From: JBBSQE01 sp038258095
Lineage (GTDB): Bacteria; Actinomycetota; Thermoleophilia; Solirubrobacterales; 70-9
NCBI GenBank assembly: GCA_038258095.1
Contig: JBBSQE010000004.1
Coordinates: forward strand, 1 to 40,512
DNA: 40,512 nucleotides
Reading direction: 5' to 3'
Each line of letters starts with the position of its first letter. Position 1 is the stretch's first letter. Positions 36,656-40,512 of this stretch are shown piece by piece. Both the position numbers and the translations under genes were made by a program. Below the pieces are notes generated by a model. The model saw nothing but the letters and a program-made list of their open reading frames with translations, was not told the origin of the DNA and ran no database searches.

Positions 36656-37620
36656 GCCCAAAGGCAAAGCTCCGCGGAGGCATTGACCTCGGAGGAACAA
36701 AGATCCAGACCGCGGTGGTCGGCGCCAAGGGCAAGATCCTCGGCGAGGCGAGGCGGCCGACGCCGACCTCGGGCGGTCCAAGCAACGTGGCCGCCGAGAT
36801 GGCCGGTGCGATGCGGGATGCCGCTGATCAGGCAGGCGTCGAGACCAAGGAACTGGAGGGAATCGGGGTCGGCTCGCCCGGCGATGCCGACGAGAAGACC
36901 GGTGACGTCTCGAGCGCCCGCAACCTCCCCGGATGGGAGGGCTCGTTTCCGCTCGGCAAGACCCTCTCCGAAGAGCTCGGCGCCGAGGTCCGCATCGGCA
37001 ATGACGTCCAGGTCGCCACCGAGGCCGAGTTCCACCTCGGCGCCGGAAAACCTTACTCCTCGTTGATCGGCGTCTTCTGGGGCACCGGGGTCGGCGGCGG
37101 GCTCGTCCTCGACGGCAAGCCCTGGCTCGGCCGGGGAACGGCGGGCGAGATCGGCCACATGGTCGTCAAGCGCGGCGGTGCGCGTTGTCCCTGCGGGCGG
37201 AAGGGCTGCATGGAGGCCTACGCCGGACGCTCGGCGATGGAGGCCGAGGCCCGCAAGCGCCACGAGGACGGCGACCACACGGACCTGTTCAAGATCATGC
37301 GCAAGAAGGAGCACGACCGGCTGAAGAGCGGTGACTGGGGCCGCGCCGTCGAACACGGCGACAAGCTCGCGGAGCACCTCATGAACCGCGCGATCAAGGC
37401 CCTCGGAACCGGGATCGCATCAGCGGTCAACCTGATCGACCCGGAAGCCGTGATCATCGGCGGAGGCATGGGCATCCGCTTTCACGACACCTATGCCGAC
37501 GCCCTCTCAAAGGAGATGCACAAGCACCTCTTCGTCGACTCGCGTCCTCCCGCCGTCCACACCGCCGCACTCGGCGATCTGGGCGGCGCGATCGGGGCAT
37601 CGCTCCTGTTCGCTCGCTGA
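36652..37620 (+). CDS. ROK family sugar kinase (glucokinase-like)
   Basis: This 322-residue protein has the ASKHA kinase fold. The phosphate-1 motif is GGIDLGGTKIQTAVVGAKG (about 9-27), the sugar-binding region GVGSPGDAD...ARNLPGW, then RIGNDVQVATEAE with the catalytic aspartate (N-D) and the ROK zinc signature EIGHMVVKRGGARCPCGRKG...CMEAYAG (C-x-C-G-x-x-G-C-x-E). IDPEAVIIGGGMGI and the C-terminal DLGGAIGASLLFA complete the fold. ROK kinases phosphorylate glucose or related sugars and N-acetyl-hexosamines with ATP. The exact sugar is not predicted, though the E-G-H / C-P-C-G sequence matches glucokinases. No sugar transporter is adjacent. Translation is coupled to the 38-residue membrane peptide. 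Confidence 0.93.
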   Translation: MSPKAKLRGGIDLGGTKIQTAVVGAKGKILGEARRPTPTSGGPSNVAAEMAGAMRDAADQAGVETKELEGIGVGSPGDADEKTGDVSSARNLPGWEGSFPLGKTLSEELGAEVRIGNDVQVATEAEFHLGAGKPYSSLIGVFWGTGVGGGLVLDGKPWLGRGTAGEIGHMVVKRGGARCPCGRKGCMEAYAGRSAMEAEARKRHEDGDHTDLFKIMRKKEHDRLKSGDWGRAVEHGDKLAEHLMNRAIKALGTGIASAVNLIDPEAVIIGGGMGIRFHDTYADALSKEMHKHLFVDSRPPAVHTAALGDLGGAIGASLLFAR

Positions 37621-37633
37621 GCGCAGCGCCGCC

Positions 37634-37697
37634 GCGCCCAAGCGCGTCCTGACGTAAGCCGGCCTACCCCGGGAGACCGAATCCGAAGCTTGGGCGC
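37634..37697. repeat. 10-bp inverted repeat downstream of the ROK kinase
   Basis: GCGCCCAAGC (37634-37643) is the exact reverse complement of GCTTGGGCGC (37688-37697), with a 44-nt interior that contains short GC pairings. It starts 14 bases after the ROK stop codon, so it is likely part of the end of that transcript. The minus-strand interior was tested for a tRNA and is not one. Confidence 0.4.
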
Positions 37698-37778
37698 ATC
37701 CACGACCCCTCCGTCCGCGTTGGTTCGGATCAGGGGAATGCAGCATCCAAACCCGGCGATCTCGTCCTCCCGTAGCAC

Positions 37779-37811
37779 ACGCAAACGGCCACCTTCGGTG
37801 GCCGTTTGCGT
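37779..37811. terminator. Strong bidirectional hairpin terminator
   Basis: ACGCAAACGGCCACC and GGTGGCCGTTTGCGT form a perfect 15-bp stem around TTC. It lies between the convergent ROK kinase and uvrA/57-residue unit. There is no U-tract on either side, as is common for actinobacterial terminators. Confidence 0.65.
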
Positions 37812-37860
37812 ACGGCGCTGGTTGCCGAATCAAGGGACCAGGGTGTGGGCGTGCGCTCGA

Positions 37861-38034
37861 TCAGCGCCTGAAGCGGTCCTCGATCCAGCTCGAGATCTGG
37901 GGCCAGAACCGGATCAGGAGAACGGCGGCGACGATGGTGGTCAGCAGAACGAGCCCGCCACCGCCCCCCTCCCCGAGTCGGCGGAACAGATAGAAGCGGC
38001 CGACGGCCTCTGTCAGCGGCACCGGCCGACCCAC
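37861..38034 (-). CDS. Small membrane protein (57 aa) downstream of uvrA
   Basis: From the GTG at 38034 the peptide has 57 residues. A helical start (VGRPVPLTEAVGRFYLFRRL) and a Gly-rich turn (GEGGGGG) precede one hydrophobic helix (LVLLTTIVAAVLLIRFW) and a charged amphipathic tail (ISSWIEDRFRR). It has no cysteine. The uvrA stop is 42 bases upstream. The intervening codons are in the same frame and hydrophobic (LVLAAACFVLLAA, then a second TGA directly before this GTG), so the gene is in frame with uvrA. Codon use looks real and a strong hairpin follows. No family is recognised; it may be membrane-bound and expressed with uvrA. Confidence 0.6.
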   Translation of the reverse strand: MGRPVPLTEAVGRFYLFRRLGEGGGGGLVLLTTIVAAVLLIRFWPQISSWIEDRFRR

Positions 38035-38076
38035 TCAGGCCGCGAGGAGCACAAAGCAGGCGGCGGCGAGAACAAG

Positions 38077-40512
38077 TCAGGCCGCGACGGCGTTGCGCTT
38101 GCGCGTCGCCTTGCGGCGACCGGTCGCCCGCACCGTCGGTTCAACCAGGTCCGCCAGAAACTGCCCGGTATAGGAGCCCTCGATCGCGGCGACGTCCTCG
38201 GGGGTGCCGGTGGCGACGATGCGGCCGCCCTCCTCCCCACCCTCGGGCCCGAGGTCGATCAGCCAGTCGGCCGTCTTGATCACATCGAGGTTGTGCTCGA
38301 TGACGACGACCGTATTTCCGGCCTCGACGAGCCGGTTGAGCATCTCGAGCAGCCTCTCGACATCGGCGAAGTGGAGGCCGGTTGTCGGCTCGTCGAGGAT
38401 ATAGAGCGTCTTGCCGGTGGCCACCCGCGAGAGCTCGGTCGCGAGCTTCACCCGCTGCGCCTCGCCGCCCGAGAGGGTCGTCGCCGCCTGGCCGAGACGG
38501 ATGTAGCCGAGGCCGACATCGTTCAGGGTGGTCAGGCGGCGGTGGATCTTCGGCACGTTTTCGAAGAACTCGACGGATTCCTCGACCGACATCTCGAGGA
38601 CGTCGGCGATCGACTTCCCCTTGAAGCGGACCTCGAGTGTCTCGCGGTTGTAGCGCTTGCCGTGACACTGCTCGCAGGGCACGTAGACATCCGGCAGGAA
38701 GTGCATCTCGATCTTGATCTGCCCGTCGCCCTTGCAGACCTCGCAGCGCCCGCCCTTGACGTTGAAGCTGAAGCGGCCCGGCTTGTAGCCGCGTGCGCGG
38801 GACTCCTGGGTCATCGTGAAGAGCTGGCGGATATGGTCGAACACGCCCGTGTAGGTGGCCGGGTTCGACCGCGGGGTGCGCCCGATCGGCGACTGGTCGA
38901 TGTTGATGATCTTGTCGATCGCGTCGAGGCCGTCGATCCGGTCGTGGGCACCGGGACGGAGCTTCGCCTGGTGCAACCGGTTGGCGATCGACGGGTAGAG
39001 GGTCTCGTTGATCAGCGTCGACTTGCCGGACCCGGAGACGCCGGTGACGCAGCAGAAGACGCCGACCGGCACGTCGACATCGATCCCGGTGAGGTTGTGC
39101 TGCCGTGCGCCGTGAATCGTCAGCTCGCCGCGCGGTCGGCGGCGCTTCTGCGGAACCGGAATGCTGCGGCGCCCGGACAGGTACTGGCCGGTGAGCGAGG
39201 CTGAGTCGTTGGTGACCTCCTCGGGCGTCCCGGCCGAAATCACGTGGCCACCGTGCTCGCCGGCGCCGGGCCCCAGGTCGAGCAGGTGGTCCGCGGCCTT
39301 CATCGTTCCCTCATCGTGCTCGACGACGATCACCGTGTTGCCGAGGTCGCGCAGGCGCTCGAGCGTCCCGATCAGCTTCTCGTTGTCGCGCTGGTGCAGT
39401 CCGATCGAAGGTTCGTCGAGCACATACATGACGCCGACGAGGCTCGAGCCGATCTGAGTTGCGAGCCGGATCCGCTGGGCCTCGCCGCCGGAAAGGGTCC
39501 GCGCCGAGCGCTCTAGTGACAGGTAGCCGATCCCGACGTTGTCGAGGAACGAGAGCCGCTCCCGGATCTCCCGCACGATCAGCCGGGCGATCTGTTGCTC
39601 AACTTCGGTCAGCTCGAGGTCGGAGATCCACTCCCCGGCTGCACGGGCCGACATGTCACTGAAGTCGGCAATCGAGATCCCGCCGACCTGAACGGCCAGG
39701 CTCTCCGGCCGCAGCCGCGCACCCTTGCATGCAGGGCACGGCTTCTCCGCCATGTAGCCCTCGATCCGCTCGCGAACCCGGTCCGAGTCAGTCCCCCCGT
39801 AGCGGCGCTCGAGGTTCCCCATGATCCCCTCGAAGCGGACTGCGTAGCTGCGCCGCCGCCCGAAGCGGTTCTTGTAGGAAACCTTGTGGCGTTCGGACCC
39901 GGTGCCCTCGAGGAAGATCTTCTGGTCGTCGGAGGAGAGCTCCTGCCACGGCTTCGATGCGTCGATCCCGTAGGTGCCCGCGACGGCCTCGACCACGCGC
40001 TTCCAGTAGCCGGAGTGGCCGAGGCGCCACGGCTGAAGGGCGCCCTCTTCCAGCGACAGCGTCGGATCCGGGACGACCAGATCCGGGTCGATGACCCGCT
40101 GGAACCCGAGGCCCGTGCAGCGCTCACAGGCGCCGTGGGGAGAGTTGAAGGAGAAGATCCGTGGCTCGAGCTCTGCGATCGAGGTCCCGCACCCGAGGCA
40201 GGCGAACTGCTCGGAAAAGGTCATCCGTTCAGCCTCGTTCCCGCCCTCGGGCACCATCTCGACCTCCACCAAGCCCGCAGCCAGGGTCGCGGCCGCCTCG
40301 ACCGACTCCGAGAGTCGGCGGCGCAGATCCTTCTTCATCACCAGGCGGTCGACGACGATCGAGATGTCGTGCTTGAACTTCTTGTCGAGGTCGATGTCTT
40401 CGTCGAGGCGCATCAACTCGCCGTCGACGACGGCGCGCGAGTAGCCCTCGAGGCGCATCTGCTCGAACAACTTTCCGTACTCCCCCTTGCGTCCCCGGAC
40501 CACCGGGGCCAT
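38077..40512 (-). CDS. uvrA: Excinuclease ABC subunit UvrA, 5' end outside window
   Basis: The frame runs off the right edge; 811 residues are visible of about 950, so the first Walker A is missing and the ATG at 40512 is internal (usual context APVVRGRKGEY). Visible are the first zinc knuckle (ACLGCGTSIAELEPRIFSFN...ACERCTGLGF), a C-P-A-C-K-G segment and the first signature LSGGEAQRIRLATQIG with Walker B VLDEPSIGLHQRDN. The second ATPase follows with Walker A GVSGSGKST and the zinc insertion CEVCKGDGQIKIEMHFLPDV...CEQCHGKRYN. The second signature is LSGGEAQRVKLATELS with ILDEPTTGLHFAD. UvrA2 recognises DNA damage and loads UvrB in nucleotide-excision repair. All visible motifs are canonical. 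Confidence 0.97.
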   Translation of the reverse strand: MAPVVRGRKGEYGKLFEQMRLEGYSRAVVDGELMRLDEDIDLDKKFKHDISIVVDRLVMKKDLRRRLSESVEAAATLAAGLVEVEMVPEGGNEAERMTFSEQFACLGCGTSIAELEPRIFSFNSPHGACERCTGLGFQRVIDPDLVVPDPTLSLEEGALQPWRLGHSGYWKRVVEAVAGTYGIDASKPWQELSSDDQKIFLEGTGSERHKVSYKNRFGRRRSYAVRFEGIMGNLERRYGGTDSDRVRERIEGYMAEKPCPACKGARLRPESLAVQVGGISIADFSDMSARAAGEWISDLELTEVEQQIARLIVREIRERLSFLDNVGIGYLSLERSARTLSGGEAQRIRLATQIGSSLVGVMYVLDEPSIGLHQRDNEKLIGTLERLRDLGNTVIVVEHDEGTMKAADHLLDLGPGAGEHGGHVISAGTPEEVTNDSASLTGQYLSGRRSIPVPQKRRRPRGELTIHGARQHNLTGIDVDVPVGVFCCVTGVSGSGKSTLINETLYPSIANRLHQAKLRPGAHDRIDGLDAIDKIINIDQSPIGRTPRSNPATYTGVFDHIRQLFTMTQESRARGYKPGRFSFNVKGGRCEVCKGDGQIKIEMHFLPDVYVPCEQCHGKRYNRETLEVRFKGKSIADVLEMSVEESVEFFENVPKIHRRLTTLNDVGLGYIRLGQAATTLSGGEAQRVKLATELSRVATGKTLYILDEPTTGLHFADVERLLEMLNRLVEAGNTVVVIEHNLDVIKTADWLIDLGPEGGEEGGRIVATGTPEDVAAIEGSYTGQFLADLVEPTVRATGRRKATRKRNAVAA

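Noticed and set aside
37688..37750. tRNA-like T-loop (GGTTCGGATC) near 37720
   Set aside because: No matching acceptor, D or anticodon stem can be formed around it on either strand.
37491..37784. 97-codon minus-strand frame overlapping the end of the ROK gene
   Set aside because: Most of it is antisense to ROK coding sequence and the rest is a hairpin-rich spacer; no motif or ribosome-binding site.
1..40512. CRISPR array, prophage or insertion sequence
   Set aside because: No regularly spaced direct repeats, transposase, integrase or phage structural genes are visible.

Overview
The window is high-GC bacterial chromosome with an actinobacterial character. GTG and TTG starts are frequent, 4-base stop/start overlaps are frequent, several -10-like hexamers sit 6-7 bases before a start codon (leaderless transcripts), and there are actinobacterial families such as DUF1844, a SigB/SigF-type stress sigma factor, PLDc_N/SHOCT proteins and a CeoBC-like TrkA pair. 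The combination fits the class Thermoleophilia (Solirubrobacterales-like) best. That placement is an inference from gene content, not from a marker phylogeny. No phage, plasmid or CRISPR locus is visible; the window is mostly core genome with accessory islets.

Layout. 0-7 kb: mixed small transcription units (end of a DUF6351 secreted protein, a GIY-YIG-like protein with a coupled membrane protein, a SHOCT membrane protein, a siderophore-interacting flavoprotein, a VOC protein, a collagen-like membrane protein, a stress sigma factor divergent from a 47-residue Rho-N-like protein, a cyclic-nucleotide-binding protein and a secreted protein). 7-11 kb: a two-gene heterodimeric ABC exporter whose subunits carry complementary degenerate ATP sites. 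11-14 kb: a lipoprotein, an HTH-HNH endonuclease gene that is now broken, tRNA-Gln(CTG) and an FAD-dependent reductase. 14-19.6 kb: two TrkA-type RCK regulators beside two APC-superfamily permeases that carry C-terminal universal-stress-protein domains. 19.7-23.4 kb: an FMN-dependent 2-hydroxyacid oxidase and a K+-independent H+-translocating pyrophosphatase, separated by a 556-base intergenic region packed with inverted repeats.

23.5-31.2 kb: a long leftward cluster, largely joined by 4-base overlaps: fmdB-like, type-4 uracil-DNA glycosylase, tsaE, (insertion), tsaB, rimI, tsaD, glutaredoxin-like, rex, glutamate-cysteine-ligase-like, DUF1844, hppA. It combines t6A tRNA modification, DNA repair and redox control. 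Two paralogous secreted cysteine proteins (one frameshifted in a G6 run) and a LEA-like lipoprotein lie between tsaE and tsaB. 31.2-34.4 kb: a rightward pantothenate operon (DUF2520 protein, panC, panD, panB), all coupled by overlaps of 1-4 bases, behind a perfect TATAAT. 34.4-40.5 kb: small secreted proteins, a hexapeptide acyltransferase, a ROK sugar kinase coupled to a 38-residue membrane peptide, and the 3' part of uvrA followed by a 57-residue membrane protein.

The most unusual signal is at 20804-21324. Two about 85-nt arms lie in inverted orientation. Each folds into the same stem-loop architecture with a conserved 21-nt apical loop, but their stems differ in sequence while staying perfectly complementary. 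A central hairpin lies between them, and a 147-nt inverted repeat follows directly after the hppA stop. I do not recognise this as any known riboswitch, RNA or mobile-element family.
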